DNA of 64,000 nt from Manduca sexta (Eukaryota > Arthropoda > Insecta > Lepidoptera > Sphingidae), in NCBI RefSeq assembly GCF_014839805.1, contig NC_051116.1, positions 3,825,556 to 3,889,555 on the forward strand, written 5' to 3'. Position 1 is the stretch's first letter; each line of letters begins with the position of its first letter. A model generated the notes under the pieces. The model made no database searches. It had not been told where the DNA came from and was given only the letters and a program-made list of their open reading frames with translations. A program made the translations under genes and the position numbers. This document shows positions 19,241 to 30,655 of this stretch, one piece after another.

Positions 19241-19499
19241 TCGTTACAATGTAAACATAGGCAGGTCAAGTTAGTAATTTTGACGTGCAAAAACATAGTT
19301 CAGTATTGAGTAAAGTTGAAATCCGCATGGATCAATGTCTGTGATCGTCTAGACTTTATAACCTCTGTCGGGACGCACCCAGCAATGTTACTTAACTGAG
19401 CAATACTGTTATCAAATGTTTCTAGCCGTATTTTTTTATATAATTGAAAGGAAATGTATTTGAATCCATGAAATGTGGTTCTTTAGATTCCGTCAATAT

Positions 19500-19842
19500 T
19501 AAATCTACCATCAGCATTGACATATATTTTGTAGACACGAACGTCCATATAAACTATTTGTTCAAAATCTGAACTAAAATGGCAACCATAACATCACTAT
19601 TAAAACCTATTTATTCACTTGAACAACAAATAATTTTACTTATTTGACTAACATCTTTTATTCAAATTCAGGTTTCCACTTAGACTCGAGTTCTTATATT
19701 ATCATGAGCGCCACTTCGTACACAATCACAAGCTCTCAATATTGACCATACTAAAATCAGTTTGAATGGATTGCAGTTCAATTCAGTTGAACACCGTGAA
19801 TGTTCGCAACGCTAAATCTATTACGTAGTACATATATATCGA
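19500..19842 (-). repeat. Rep-K, uninterrupted copy
   Basis: Reverse orientation of the same repeat seen at 21140-21317 plus 23400-23575 and at 58270-58547. Shared blocks include CAATCCATTCAAACT (reversed), GGTTGCCATTTTAGTTCAG (reversed) and GTCCATATAAACTA. It gives the empty-site sequence used to define the LINE insertion at 21318. Confidence 0.8.
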
Positions 19843-19907
19843 TGACCACCAATTTTGAAAGCAGTTCTCATCGAAGAACGGGCAAAAAACTCTGGTGTTG
19901 GTCTTTT

Positions 19908-19940
19908 CATTTATTTATTTTTATTTATTTATTTACTTAC
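19908..19940. repeat. (TTTA)n microsatellite
   Basis: Runs of TTTA/ATTT units beside Rep-K; might be the tail of a degraded LINE. Confidence 0.7.
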
Positions 19941-20212
19941 TTTAACACACAGCCATTACAGGTTACACCCAATTCGACTGGCGGAACTATAATAACATAA
20001 TAACTTACAACTTTCATAATCAGTTTAAGGTATAAACTGCAGTACCTACATGAGAAGAAAAAAAAATACAATTGCTTTTTTGTTGTTGTTTAGAACAGTT
20101 TTTTTTATACGAAGAAAGGGTAAAAAAATATTTTAAATTTCAATACGAGTATTCCACCCTCTCAGGAATCATGAAATAATGAACAATAGCATTACAGAAC
20201 TTTTAATTAAAA

Positions 20213-20278
20213 GTGCGTGGCACTCCACTGCGCTCATCATCTTTAGACATAAGGTGATAGGTCTCATAATGCACAGAA
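20213..20278 (-). repeat. Rep-C fragment
   Basis: GGCACTCCACTGCGCTCATC, then ATAAGGTGATAGGTCTCATA; short and diverged. Confidence 0.5.
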
Positions 20279-20335
20279 TTAAATAAAAAATAAATTAAAT
20301 TTGGATTACTTTTCAATATTGTTATTATTATTTTC

Positions 20336-20582
20336 TTTACGGACGCGGCAAAGTATCTCCACTGCACCTGATGGTAAGTGGAGTGGGTTCTAATAGAATG
20401 TCGACTGACGAGACATGAGCACACCTCGACAGTCGACACAATTTTGCCGGCCTGTTGGGACCGGATATAAACAGGCTGATCCCGGAACGAGACATACTTA
20501 CGTGGGCCACTATGACGGGTTTTAACACCTCGTGTATGGTCTATCCGGGCGGATTTGAAATATATTCTACCATCAGCACCTA
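20336..20582 (-). repeat. Rep-D copy, near full length
   Basis: From TTACGGACGCGGCAAAGT to GAAATATATTCTACCATCAG; contains GACACAATTTTGCCGGCCTG. Confidence 0.8.
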
Positions 20583-20764
20583 TTTACTATTTCTTGTGTT
20601 TTTGTTAGTAACAAATCAGTTTGTGATAAATATTATAAAAATAGCGTATGGTTTGTATAAGAGTTTGCTTTGGACCAAATTTGAACCAAACTGATTCATT
20701 CGTTTAGTTATGTAAACATCACAAATATACAGAAGTCAGCCTCAGCTACTTTCATATCTATATT

Positions 20765-20815
20765 TCCTGTATATGGTCTCATTTATTGACGCAATGACAA
20801 AATGACCCTGCATGT
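20765..20815 (+). repeat. MITE-J terminal fragment
   Basis: TTATTGACGCAATGACAAAA then TGACCCTGCATG, matching the right end of the 10.4 kb copy. Confidence 0.5.
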
Positions 20816-20829
20816 GACTCCTTTGACGT

Positions 20830-21139
20830 TATTTAGTACCATTTGTAACATAATTGACATTATGTTTAAATATATTAATATTTCTCACGTTCTATTAGTT
20901 TTGTGCAAGTCCTAATATACATCCACGCTATTCACCATACATTAATGCCACACCATGCCTAAATACGGGCAGGCACTAACAAATTGACCACTGATCAATA
21001 CTCTCAACAGTCCGAATGAATTACGCGATAGATATATCTGATTGTAGAGGATTGATTTCAGTTTAGTATTTTAAAACCTCAGAGACAACAATTAATCTAT
21101 ACTATTACAGCTGAAGAGTGAACGCGCTGATCTCAGGAA
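20830..21139. other. No recognised feature
   Basis: AT-rich; the last 50 bp resemble Rep-H (CTCAGGAACTATTAAATCATC) joined to Rep-K. Confidence 0.35.
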
Positions 21140-21317
21140 CTATTAAATCATCGATATATATATATGCACTACAAACTAGATTTGGGGTTCCGAACATTCA
21201 TTGTATTTAACTGAATTGAACTGCAATCCATTCAAACTTACTTTAATATGGTCAATATTGACGGCTTGTGGTTGTGTACGGAGTGGCGCTCATGATATAA
21301 GAAATCGAGTCTAAGTG
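21140..21317 (+). repeat. Rep-K, left half (split by a LINE)
   Basis: CGAACATTCATTGTATTTAAC and CAATCCATTCAAACTTAC, up to GAGTCTAAGTG. Continues at 23400 after the LINE. Confidence 0.8.
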
Positions 21318-23093
21318 TTACCAAAGTGTCCAAAAATATTTTGGAGTTATATAAAAAACATACGAGGAACTAAGTCGTATATCCCTGCAAATATGGAACT
21401 AAATAATCAAATTGCGAGAACTAACATTGAAGCTGCTAATCTATTTTCTAAACATTTTTCTTCTGTTTACAACCCTAACATGAACAAAATATTATCCTCA
21501 ACTACTAATCAACCCCAGGAAAATTCCCAACTTATAACAAATTCTCTAACTAAACTCAGTTTCACGGAATCTGATATTCTTAAAGCCCTTAAAAAACTAG
21601 ACACTTCGAAAGGTACAGGACCGGATAATATCCCTCCTCTTTTTATCCACAGATGTAGATCTGTTCTTGCTCTTCCCTTGAGTCTCATTGTTAATTGTTC
21701 CCTTAGCAAGGGTAATTTTCCTAATGAATGGAAGAAAGCACGTATAGTCCCCATTTATAAAAAGGGTGAGCAAAACTCAGTTAAAAACTATCGTCCAATC
21801 TCAATCCTCAGTACTTTTTCTAAAATATTTGAATCCCTTATCTGTCCAATACTATCAAAATACATTGATAGTCAATTATCAGACTTCCAGCACGGGTTTC
21901 GAGCGGGTCGATCCACCAGCACTAACATGATCTCATATGTCTCAGACCTCTCACAAGAACTAGATAAAGGTATACAGGTGGACTCTATATATCTTGACTT
22001 TTCAAGCGCATTTGACAAGGTCAGTCACTGCTTACTGTTGAAGAAACTAGACGCCTGTGGCATAGGAGGAACATTGCTCACTTGGTTTAAGTCTTACTTG
22101 TCTGAGAGAACTCAAACAGTATCCGTTAATGGAGCCGAGTCACAGGCTTATATCGCACAATCTGGTGTCCCACAGGGATCGCACTTAGGCCCCATACTAT
22201 TTTTGATATTTATCAATGACATCACGCTTGCTATTAAACACAGCAAAATATCTCTCTTTGCCGATGATATGAAGCTTTACAAACCAATTAATGATCGCAA
22301 CGACACGATTCTCTTACAGACAGACTTAAACGCCATTTGTTCTTGGTGCAATATGAATGACATGTCACTCAATATCAATAAATGTTTCCATATAAGTTAC
22401 ACCCGTAAAAAGAAACCATATGATACTAGCTATGAGCTTGTCGGGGTCTATCTTCAGCATGTAAATGAAATCCGTGACCTCGGTATTTATATGGACAGCA
22501 AACTTAATTTTATCTCACATATTAACAAAATAGTCGCTAAGGCGGCTCAGATGTTAGGATTTGTAAGAAGAAACAGTAAGGGCTTCAAACCGCACACCAA
22601 AATTATATTGTACAATGCATTAGTTCGCAGTCATCTAGAATACGCAGCCACAGTTTGGAGCCCCTTCTACAGCGTGCACTCACAACGCTTAGAGAATATA
22701 CAGAGAGTGTTTACACGACACCTGGCTTTTCTCACTCCTGGCTTTTCACATAGATCTCCATATAATCTACGGTTGAATAAATTTAAAATGTTATCGCTCA
22801 CTAATCGTCGTAAACTCCAGAACATGTGTCAGCTTCATAAGATTATAAACGGTAAAACTAATTGTAACCATATACTCGAACGTTTCAGCCTTTCAGTTCC
22901 GCGAAATCACCCACGAACTCCAACTCGCAACATTCTTTATACTCCATTTTCTAAAACTAACTTGGGTCTTCAATCACCCTGTACTAGAATCTGCAACCAG
23001 TACAATCAGTTTTTAATAGATTGTAAGGAATTAGACGTGTTCCATGACTCTTACCCGATCTTTAAACGCAAGATTTACGAATCACTTTCATAA
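21318..23093 (+). CDS. LINE reverse transcriptase, partial (591 codons open)
   Basis: Encodes the reverse transcriptase and C-terminal part of a non-LTR retrotransposon protein, which copies element RNA at the nicked target. Visible motifs in order: KALKKLDTSKGTGPDNIPP (about residue 90), WKKARIVPIYKKG and KNYRPIS (about 140-160), HGFRAGRSTSTN (about 195), catalytic motif A IYLDFSSAFDKVSH (about 225), motif B SGVPQGSHLGPILF (about 280), catalytic FADD (about 315), then LGIYMDSKLNF and a thumb segment LVRSHLEYAATVWSP. A C-terminal tail follows. The N-terminal endonuclease is absent and the frame starts inside the protein; an upstream GTG belongs to the target site and is not a start. No stop or frameshift in the frame suggests a fairly recent insertion. 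The clade (jockey or CR1 superfamily) is from motif style only. Confidence 0.93.
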   Translation, partial: LPKCPKIFWSYIKNIRGTKSYIPANMELNNQIARTNIEAANLFSKHFSSVYNPNMNKILSSTTNQPQENSQLITNSLTKLSFTESDILKALKKLDTSKGTGPDNIPPLFIHRCRSVLALPLSLIVNCSLSKGNFPNEWKKARIVPIYKKGEQNSVKNYRPISILSTFSKIFESLICPILSKYIDSQLSDFQHGFRAGRSTSTNMISYVSDLSQELDKGIQVDSIYLDFSSAFDKVSHCLLLKKLDACGIGGTLLTWFKSYLSERTQTVSVNGAESQAYIAQSGVPQGSHLGPILFLIFINDITLAIKHSKISLFADDMKLYKPINDRNDTILLQTDLNAICSWCNMNDMSLNINKCFHISYTRKKKPYDTSYELVGVYLQHVNEIRDLGIYMDSKLNFISHINKIVAKAAQMLGFVRRNSKGFKPHTKIILYNALVRSHLEYAATVWSPFYSVHSQRLENIQRVFTRHLAFLTPGFSHRSPYNLRLNKFKMLSLTNRRKLQNMCQLHKIINGKTNCNHILERFSLSVPRNHPRTPTRNILYTPFSKTNLGLQSPCTRICNQYNQFLIDCKELDVFHDSYPIFKRKIYESLS

Positions 23094-23399
23094 CCCTCAC
23101 AATTACATGGTTTATCTCATATTATTTTTTATTTTTTTGTCATAGAAGTTAAGTTTTTGTTTTTGTTTTTTTTATATTGTATCTGTAGTTAAAAAATTGT
23201 TCATTATTATTAATATTATGTGTACCGTATTGAGGCCCCATAAAAATATGCTACTCGCTGAGTGCTGTGGCGAATGTTATGTACGCCGTACTTGTTGTAC
23301 ATATCAGCGACTATAATATTGTTTAAAACTAGTATAACTATGTGTAACTGTTATTATATGTACAATGTGGCAGTGCTAATAAATAAATAAATAAATAAA
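21318..23399 (+). mobile_element. 5'-truncated jockey/CR1-type LINE with target duplication
   Basis: The element body begins at TTACCAAAG and ends in an (AAAT)n tail. It is flanked by AAGTG at 21313-21317 and 23400-23404; the uninterrupted Rep-K copies have this site only once, which confirms insertion. It lacks the endonuclease part, so it arrived truncated. About 2.1 kb, with a 3' UTR of about 300 bp after the ORF. Confidence 0.88.
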
Positions 23400-23575
23400 A
23401 AGTGTAAACCTGGATTTGAATAAAAAATATTAGTCAAATAAGTAAAGTTATTTGTTATTCAAGTGAGTAAATAGGTTATAACAGTGACGTTTTGGTTGCC
23501 ATTTTAGTTCAGATTTCGAACAAATAGTTTATATGGACGTACGTGTTTATAGAATATACGTCAATGTACTAAACC
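23400..23575 (+). repeat. Rep-K, right half
   Basis: GTAAACCTGGATTTGAATAA through GGTTGCCATTTTAGTTCAG to GTTTATATGGACGTACG. Confidence 0.8.
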
Positions 23576-23732
23576 GATTTTTTTAATAGGAAGCTACGTT
23601 ACTCCAGAATGGTATATAATACTTATCCCAGGAAAATATTATAACCTGAAAAAATATTGAAATATAACTATTTACGATGGGGTTGCCAGGTCTGCCAAAG
23701 ATAAACACCCCAAAATTAAAACCAAGATAAAA

Positions 23733-23830
23733 AAAAACTATTTATGGATTTTATCGCGGTTATTATTATTATAATTTTATCTGAACGTTTCGAAGACTGC
23801 AGCCTTCATGGTCATTGGGCTGACCGAAAT
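23733..23830 (+). repeat. Rep-F copy
   Basis: TTTATGGATTTTATCGCGG and ACGTTTCGAAGACTGCAGCC, then CTTCATGGTCA. Confidence 0.6.
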
Positions 23831-23879
23831 ATTTTTGTTCTCCTAGACTCCTTTCAAAATTTTGCTGGTTCAGATGGAC

Positions 23880-23998
23880 TTTTTTTTTGGTTTGGCAGAG
23901 TGCATTACAAGTATCGCCCAGCTCTGGAGGGGGGCGTCTGGACAGTTATGTTGTCACCGTGCCTTACGACCCCTATCAATATTATCTGTCTACATTGA
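23880..23998 (+). repeat. Rep-N copy
   Basis: GCCCAGCTCTGGAGGGG, GGACAGTTATGTTGTCACCG, CCTTACGACC; related to 29070-29165. Confidence 0.5.
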
Positions 23999-24780
23999 TA
24001 GGTGAAGTCAAGCCAACATTTTAGTACTTTACTATCAAACCAGATGTATTTTCGTGGATACCAGCTTACAATTGTGGACCCGCATTTTTGGTCACACCAA
24101 CGTAGACCTCCGTCAAGTTTGCTGTGGACCTCTGGGGGTCCATTTGGACCACTTTGGGAATCAATGGATTAAAGTAATGCCAGAGGCACAGCCAAGCCGT
24201 TGCCTATCGGAATAATTAGGAAATTATCTGGCAAATAATCGCAATAAGATCTCAACGTAAGCATATACTAAAATCGTTTGAATACCACCTGGCATAGGAT
24301 TCTCGGAAAACCATATCTGGGAAAAGTTGCTGAAAATAGTTTGTGAAATCAGGACGTCCACGTGGGGTGGCGGATAAAGCTCTGAGCGGTAAGTGCGGCT
24401 TAGTTTTTAAGCTTTGTATTTAAGTACGTCCATAAATATATGTCAATGAATAGTGTTTTTATGCCTAGTTTTAAAAAGATTATAATTGAAGGTACAATTT
24501 ACCATGTAGTCTTTTAAAACAAAATCAACGTATTAAAAGGAGTTTTCTTGTATTACATTTTATTTATTATATAAAAAAATATTGTCTCATTTAAATGAAA
24601 CATTCTGTATATAAATATACAAATCCTGGCAGCCATTTTTAAATTTCTATCAAACAATTCGCAAAAAGGAGTCCCAATAACTTCCAGCAACTGGCCAGAA
24701 TAAATTCGATTGATGTTTGTAAAAAAATAAAAACAAATACTGACAACATGTTACGTTTATTTAAAAATTCAAAATAGGAA
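23999..24780. other. No recognised feature
   Basis: Repeat-like but not matched within the window. A GGTCCATTTGGACC palindrome at about 24138 stands out only weakly. Confidence 0.35.
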
Positions 24781-24925
24781 CGCAGCGCGAAATCGGAGCG
24801 TGAGGTCGCGTCGGGGGAACGATCGGCCGTTGCCTAGCAACCGTCTCCCGGCAATCGCCACAGAGCAACCGCACGCACAGATAAATACTGATGCCAAATG
24901 GACATAGAAGCGTCGATGTTTTTAG
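24781..24925. promoter_or_regulatory. CpG-rich block with a perfect RFX X-box; candidate promoter
   Basis: A 110-bp CpG-rich island in AT-rich surroundings holds GTTGCCTAGCAAC at 24829-24841, which fits the RFX X-box consensus on both half-sites. X-boxes drive ciliary and some sperm genes in animals. On plus, an ATG at 24898 opens nine codons (MDIEASMFL) before AG|gtagag at 24925/24926, so a 28-nt first coding exon is possible. I could not find a second exon, and the gene could also lie on the minus strand. Confidence 0.4.
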
Positions 24926-26290
24926 GTAGAGAAATTATTTTTTGAATTTGGAACTTGTTTTAACTGAGTCAAACGTTATTAGACACAATTAATTCCTCGT
25001 GACCATGAAGGCTGCAAAGTCTTCGTAACGTCGGGACAAAACTAAAATATAAAGAACCGCGATAGGATCCAAAAAGTAGTTTAATTTCAATTATAAGCCA
25101 ACAATTTATTTTATACACTTTAGCGAACACTATATATCGATTTATTTAAGTTATGATGCCCTGAAATATTTAAAGCTAGACTGATTTACATGAACTATCA
25201 GCAATCTTTTTAAACATATGGTGGCATAATTCTGTTCTAAACATAATTGTGCCGCCACAATACTTCGTGTAGTGTAGGGCCTAGTACTTTACGAATAATT
25301 ATTCGTCATTGTGACTTGTCATCTAGAATCTAACTTGTCACGGAGCTAACCCCGTCCAATCGAATTGACAATTATAGTGATTAGTGCCGGGTGTGCGTGA
25401 CGGCGCATCGCTGCACTTGTTTGAACTGTATAATGAGGGGATTATCGTTGTATTGATTGGTTTCAGTTAGCGACAAGGTATATTGTCCTGGTTGATATTG
25501 TTTGGAAGTTTAAAAAGTGACCGATATGGGATAATGTGTTTAAAAGCGATCTTGCTTACGGGAGTTGTGAAATGAATGATCTAAATAAAGGATAAAGAAT
25601 ATATATTTACAGGAGAATAACAACTTTAGAGGTTGTGCAATTATAGAAATAAACGAAAACTAAATAAGTAGTGTTAGTTCAGTGTTTTGAACGCAAGTTT
25701 GGGGGTTCTTTGCTATATTATCAATATCGCTTGGTAGACTACTTAAAAATGTCTAAAAATACTTACTACTTAAATGCATTAAAAGTACAAAATATTGTCG
25801 AATTACATTCAAATCTGCTGTTCCCCATAATGCCTAGTAATGACTCATTGTAGGGAATTTCACAATGGATAACAATACTTCTTTGCCATTTAGCGTCAAA
25901 ATTAGATATAACCGTGTAAATACCTAGACATACAGGCAAATTGAGACGTAACCAAGCTAGAATTAAGTTATTAATAAGACTACTAATAAATCTACATCAT
26001 TGTTAGTTTATACTTTTAATGAATTTATGTAGGTTTTGTACTTTTGTACGATGTTTTTAGAACAACAATAATTCTATGTTAAAATCGAAATTTTATTCGC
26101 AATAGTTTTTATAAATTTATCCACATTGTCAGAGTACTTTGAATCTTGTCTTTATTTTTGATAATTATTTTAGTATTTCAATAATTTTTTTTACCTAATA
26201 AGTTCATAGTTACATTTAATTGAATACTGGATATTGATCCATTGAAATTAACATAAATACTTTGTATATTATATCAAGAAAGTTGAATTC
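24926..26290. other. AT-rich, one Rep-F remnant, no gene seen
   Basis: A reversed Rep-F piece (ATGAAGGCTGCAAAGTCTTC) lies near 25000-25070. The rest gave no convincing exon or repeat. Confidence 0.4.
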
Positions 26291-26600
26291 ACCTATAATA
26301 ACACTACAGAATATCCAATGTTATTGTTAGTAAATAGTATCTTAAATAAATAAATATAAAATACCGAATGTGGGTAAAAATAAATCCATCGCACCCTCAG
26401 TAAATAATTAAATAAAACAGTAGATGTACATCGCAAACTACTCTGTATATTCGGTAGACGTGACGTCGCCAACGCGTGAATACGCCGCCCGGGCAACTCC
26501 TACCACGGTATCTCATTAGCGATATTTACACGGAAAAAATGTTCGACAACTATCGATCGTTTTGTTCCGCCTCACTGCGCGAACGTGGTACATGGGTAGT
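26291..26600. other. Moderately CpG-rich stretch of unknown nature
   Basis: CpG-bearing words (GTAGACGTGACGTCGCCAAC, GAATACGCCGCCCGGGCAAC, ATCGATCGTTTTGTTCCGCC) contrast with the surrounding DNA. No exon or element ends were seen; it could be a transposon relic or a promoter. Confidence 0.3.
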
Positions 26601-26708
26601 TATGTATTGTGAAGTTGCTAAGAATATTTTATGTTATTTTTAGTTAATCGGATCAGGCATTTTCTTTGTTTGAAAATTTATTTACGAATCTTATAGAAAG
26701 TTTCAGGT

Positions 26709-26903
26709 AGCCGTTCAAGTATTACGTAACGTAATTTGGAGGGGAAGGGGATCTCGTAAAATGATACAATACGTTACATGGATGGGAGGGGGGGGGGGTT
26801 ATTTCGTACGTCGCGTTATGTAACATTGGTTTTTTATTTTAAAACAATAACAAAGGTATTTTAGCGACTTTCTGGTACTGCGTTATGTAATACTTGAACG
26901 GTC
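26709..26903. mobile_element. MITE with CCGTTCAAGTATTACGTAAC ends
   Basis: Left CCGTTCAAGTATTACGTAAC, right end mirrored with one change (GTTATGTAATACTTGAACGG). The body contains a run of 12 or so G. About 195 bp. No clear target duplication. Confidence 0.75.
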
Positions 26904-26936
26904 CCTAGGTCGAAACAGAAGATTTGTTCAGCAGTG

Positions 26937-27241
26937 GTTATATACTGTCCCACTGTAGGGTACGGGCCTCCTCTACTACTGACAGGGATTAGGGCTTAGT
27001 CCACCACGCTGGCTTAGTGCGGATTAGTAGACTTCACACATCCTCGAAAATTCCTATAGAGAATTTCTCAGGTATGCAGGTTTCCTCACGATGTTTTCCT
27101 TCCCCGTTAAAGCGAGCGATAATTTACAAAGAATACACACATAATTTTTTAGAAAAGTCAGAGGTGTGTCCCTTGGGATTTGAACCTGCAGACATTCGTC
27201 TCGGCAGTCCGTTCCACAACTAACAAGGCTATCGCCGCTTT
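26937..27241 (-). repeat. SINE-A copy, near full length
   Basis: TATATACTGTCCCACTGTAG to CAAGGCTATCGCCGCTTTT. Confidence 0.83.
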
Positions 27242-27540
27242 TATATTATTATTACTGACTATGAAATGGAAGACTTCTATAACGGAGGTCTTCTGCTGAG
27301 ACAAGAGTGATCACGATGGAAGTCATTTTATACCACGTGGTGGAGTTAGTTGATAGATCCCATTACCTACAAAATAAGCGTGATTGGTTAAGGAAGGAGA
27401 TCTTTGAGCCTTAATGAACCGCTAAGAAACATTGTTCAAAGACAAGTCCGGTGAATGTAGATGCATACTCCACTTTCTGAAACCGTCTTTCATGCGCAGA
27501 AGCCACTGCAGGTTTTAGGTATTCCGACCAATTTTTTTTT

Positions 27541-27833
27541 TATTTTTTTTTATTCCTTGAATGACGAGACGAGCTTGCCGTTCGCCTGATGGTAAGCGAT
27601 ACGACCCATAAACAGTAGAAACACCATGCAACACCTTGGATTACATAGTGTTTGGTATTCCACTGCAATCGCCATCCTGAGACACGAGAAGTCTCATTAT
27701 GTCCAGTAGTTATACTGGCTACAATGTCCTTCAAACTGGAACACAACAGTGACGACACACTGCTGGCGATAGAAATAGACATTGTGGTGGTACCTACCCA
27801 GACGGACTCTCACATATGAGAGACCTATCACCA
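27541..27833 (-). repeat. Rep-C copy, near full length
   Basis: T run, CCTTGAATGACGAGACGAG, ending GAGAGACCTATCACC. Confidence 0.82.
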
Positions 27834-28545
27834 GTAAATTAGTACGGATTTGACCAAGAAGTCAGTTAGGTGATATTTGGGTTGGAGTGCCGGTTAGTCC
27901 GACATAACTATTTTTCTGTTCCTCAGGTTCAAGAATGGCATCCTTAATATGGATATTAGGGGATCCACAGACGGGACAAAATATAAAAAAAAAATTAGGG
28001 TAGCAAATATTTTTGAGTAAAAATTTAGGGTACCAAATTTTTTGGCGGGCATGAAAAAGTACCTTTACTAATGGATGGCAAGAGGAATGGTAAGTATTAG
28101 ATAGAGTATCGATTGATTAAATTGATTGCCTGCCAGTTGCCATAATTATGTCGGCCAATTACTATTAAGCACGATTTTTCAGACAACGTCATATCGCTTT
28201 TCATACATTCAGTTAATCTTATATCTTTTCCTGAATTCCGTATATGCTATTCCTTATGACATATACTTGTTTTGGAGGCAGTTATTGTTACAAGGTTCAA
28301 ATTTCGATTTGAAGTTCAGGAAAAATTATCAGATTTTAAGTTAAAAAACACCAAAGTGGTATTTTGCTAGGCGCTTCTCCATGTTTTCATTCATATATTT
28401 ATAATGAAATACAAAAAAATATATATCACAACATTATCTATGCTTTAAGTAACGACCAAAGTGAAAATTCTCATAATGAATCTAAACTATGCAGACAGAG
28501 AGAGATTCTTGAAATAAATTCATAATTTTACATTATACGAACATA
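27834..28545. other. No recognised feature
   Basis: AT-rich. A direct duplication of an ATTTAGGGTACCAAAT-like unit lies at about 27995-28045. Confidence 0.35.
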
Positions 28546-28550
28546 ATATC

Positions 28551-28564
28551 ACACACACACGTAC

Positions 28565-28602
<38 letters not shown>

Positions 28603-28636
28603 AGTAATGCACACACATACAGAGACACACACACAG
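28551..28636. repeat. (AC)n and (AG)n microsatellite cluster
   Basis: (AC)5, then (AG)15 at 28570-28599, then more AC-rich sequence. Could be the tail remnant of a GT-tailed SINE-B. Confidence 0.85.
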
Positions 28637-29069
28637 AAACATTACTTTGGAATAATAATTATTTTTAATTAGAATACATACGCGTGTGAAATTAAAGCGA
28701 GGTCTTCGATACAAGCGCACCATGAGGACAGCACCGTTAAACTGGAAATGGAATTGTCTACCTATTATATGGACTATAAACATTATTATTCTTTAGAATT
28801 TGAAACTGATTTACACATCACATATTATATTAGCGAAGGGTGTAATTACTGTCTACTGCAGTATAAAGGTGAGCTTGTATGCTTAAGGTTTTAGTACGTT
28901 GCTAGTTTCAGCGCTTGGTGTAAGCAATTAGCACAAGGCTATTAGTCTAATTAAGAAATGGCCTTTATAAGCCACGCCTTACTTATATCTTAAACTTAAA
29001 GATAAAGGGAAGGTAAAGATTTAAAATAGTCGCCCTACTTTTGGTTGGTTTTGCAAAGAAAGTAATTTA

Positions 29070-29165
29070 CCACTACTGCCCTCTTGGAGGCTGGACTGTT
29101 ATAATGGTTTAACCGTGTCTTACGACCTGGCGTTGAGCTTCCCGGAGTGATGGAAAGCATCAGAC
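29070..29165 (+). repeat. Rep-N copy
   Basis: ACTGCCCTCTTGGAGGCTGG, AACCGTGTCTTACGACCTGG. Confidence 0.5.
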
Positions 29166-29231
29166 GACCTTCAGCTGAATCCCTATATATATCCTATGCA
29201 TGGCAATATCAAAACTCCATGGTAACGAAAA

Positions 29232-29505
29232 ACAAACACACATCACGCATTTATTCCCGAAGGGGTAGGCAGAGAGCGCAACCAGGGCACTTTTCGTCAA
29301 GTGTGTTCCATCCCATGATGTGACCTATCACACCATGGGATCGCCCCCTAGGGCGAGCCTATCGCCATATCGGTCACAGATTCTAGACTGCGGATTGATA
29401 TTAAGCAGAAAAACCTAAATATCACTTTGCTCGACTCGGATTCGAACACAGGACCTCAGAGCGCTGCCGTACCGCGAATGCAGTACTACGCCACCAAGGG
29501 AGTCG
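29232..29505 (-). repeat. SINE-B, near full length
   Basis: CATCACGCATTTATTCCCGA to the head with GATTCGAACACAGGACCTCA (box B region) and TACTACGCCACCAAGGGAG. A short CCCATGATGTGA/TCACACCATGGGA inverted duplication sits inside. Confidence 0.85.
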
Positions 29506-29687
29506 ACGGTACCATCTTCGCATTAAAGACTGAAGGATTCCTCTGACTGAAAGTGTTTAGTCCGCAATCGCCCCTGGATGTTATTATCTAGTGCGAGGTC
29601 GATACGATTTAGGGACTTAAAAGGCCCTATTCTCGCCACAATCGTAACGTATCGATGATTTTTCAGTTATTGTAGATGTTTGCTGGT

Positions 29688-29812
29688 AGATTTTCTCGAG
29701 ATAAAATGTAGCCTACAACATTCAGAGAAAATTCTAAATCGATTTAGTAGTTCCTGAAATTAGCGCGTAATAAACAAACAAAATCTTCAGTCATTATATT
29801 AGTAAAGATTTA
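29688..29812 (+). repeat. Rep-H copy
   Basis: TCGATTTAGTAGTTCCTGAA then ATTAGCGCG, ending TCATTATATTAGTAAAG. Confidence 0.6.
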
Positions 29813-30284
29813 TGTAAGATTGTTGACTGCAATTAATTAAATCCAAGAGATCGTTGAGTTCAAGTTGGTTTTATTAGTTGGATGCAATTTTTATTAGTCT
29901 TTGTGATTTGAGAAATAATTGTATAAAGCGAGACGGAAGTTGCCATTCGAAGGGTCTTTGTTCAGTCAGTGACTAATTGGGGTTGTCAATGTTATAATAG
30001 TTTATAAGTTATGTATCTCGTGTGTATTTTTACCATCAGACGATTGATCTAAAATTGGTTGCGCAAAACTAATAAAATAGCAAGCTAAAAATATTTAATA
30101 AACCCTATTTGAACATTAATATAAAATTTATCATGTATGTACGAGTTAAATATTTATGTAGCTAAAATGAATCACCTAGTTGTCAATAAAACTATTTAAT
30201 ATTTTCTAGGCTATTAATAGTATAGGTTCTAAAATCATTATTATACATATAGGAAATAAATACAATAATTCACACAGAAAACAC

Positions 30285-30353
30285 ACGCATACAAACATAC
30301 ACACACACACACACAGAGAGAGAGACACACACACAGACACGCATACACACACA
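30285..30353. repeat. (CA)n-rich microsatellite
   Basis: ACACACACACACACAC broken by AGAGAGAGAG and GACACGCATA. Confidence 0.85.
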
Positions 30354-30655
30354 TAATAAAGGTCTATTCCACGAATAGTTTAAAAACCGATTGCATTAAT
30401 TTCGTATGACATAAATTCCAGCCGATATCCAACATGGCGGATTTGCAGCACCGAAAATGTTTTTATATCATTAAACACGTAGTTAATCTGATGATGCCTG
30501 TATCCAGTGGAATGATGTTTTGCGGCGTGTCTGTTGAACTGATTCGATTCATTTCCGTTTGCTTTGTTCAACCTATCTTTATTTATCAGTACGGAATGAG
30601 GATTTTAATAAAGCGTTAATATTTTTATTTATATTGAAGTATGCTACTGTGGAAT

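Noticed and set aside
21315..21317. GTG as start codon of the LINE protein
   Set aside because: These bases belong to the AAGTG target duplication; the protein is 5'-truncated and has no native start here.
28520..28783. 87-codon minus-strand frame with CVCLCMCVHYLFSLSLSLSLS-like runs
   Set aside because: It is a translation of the (AC)n and (AG)n microsatellites.
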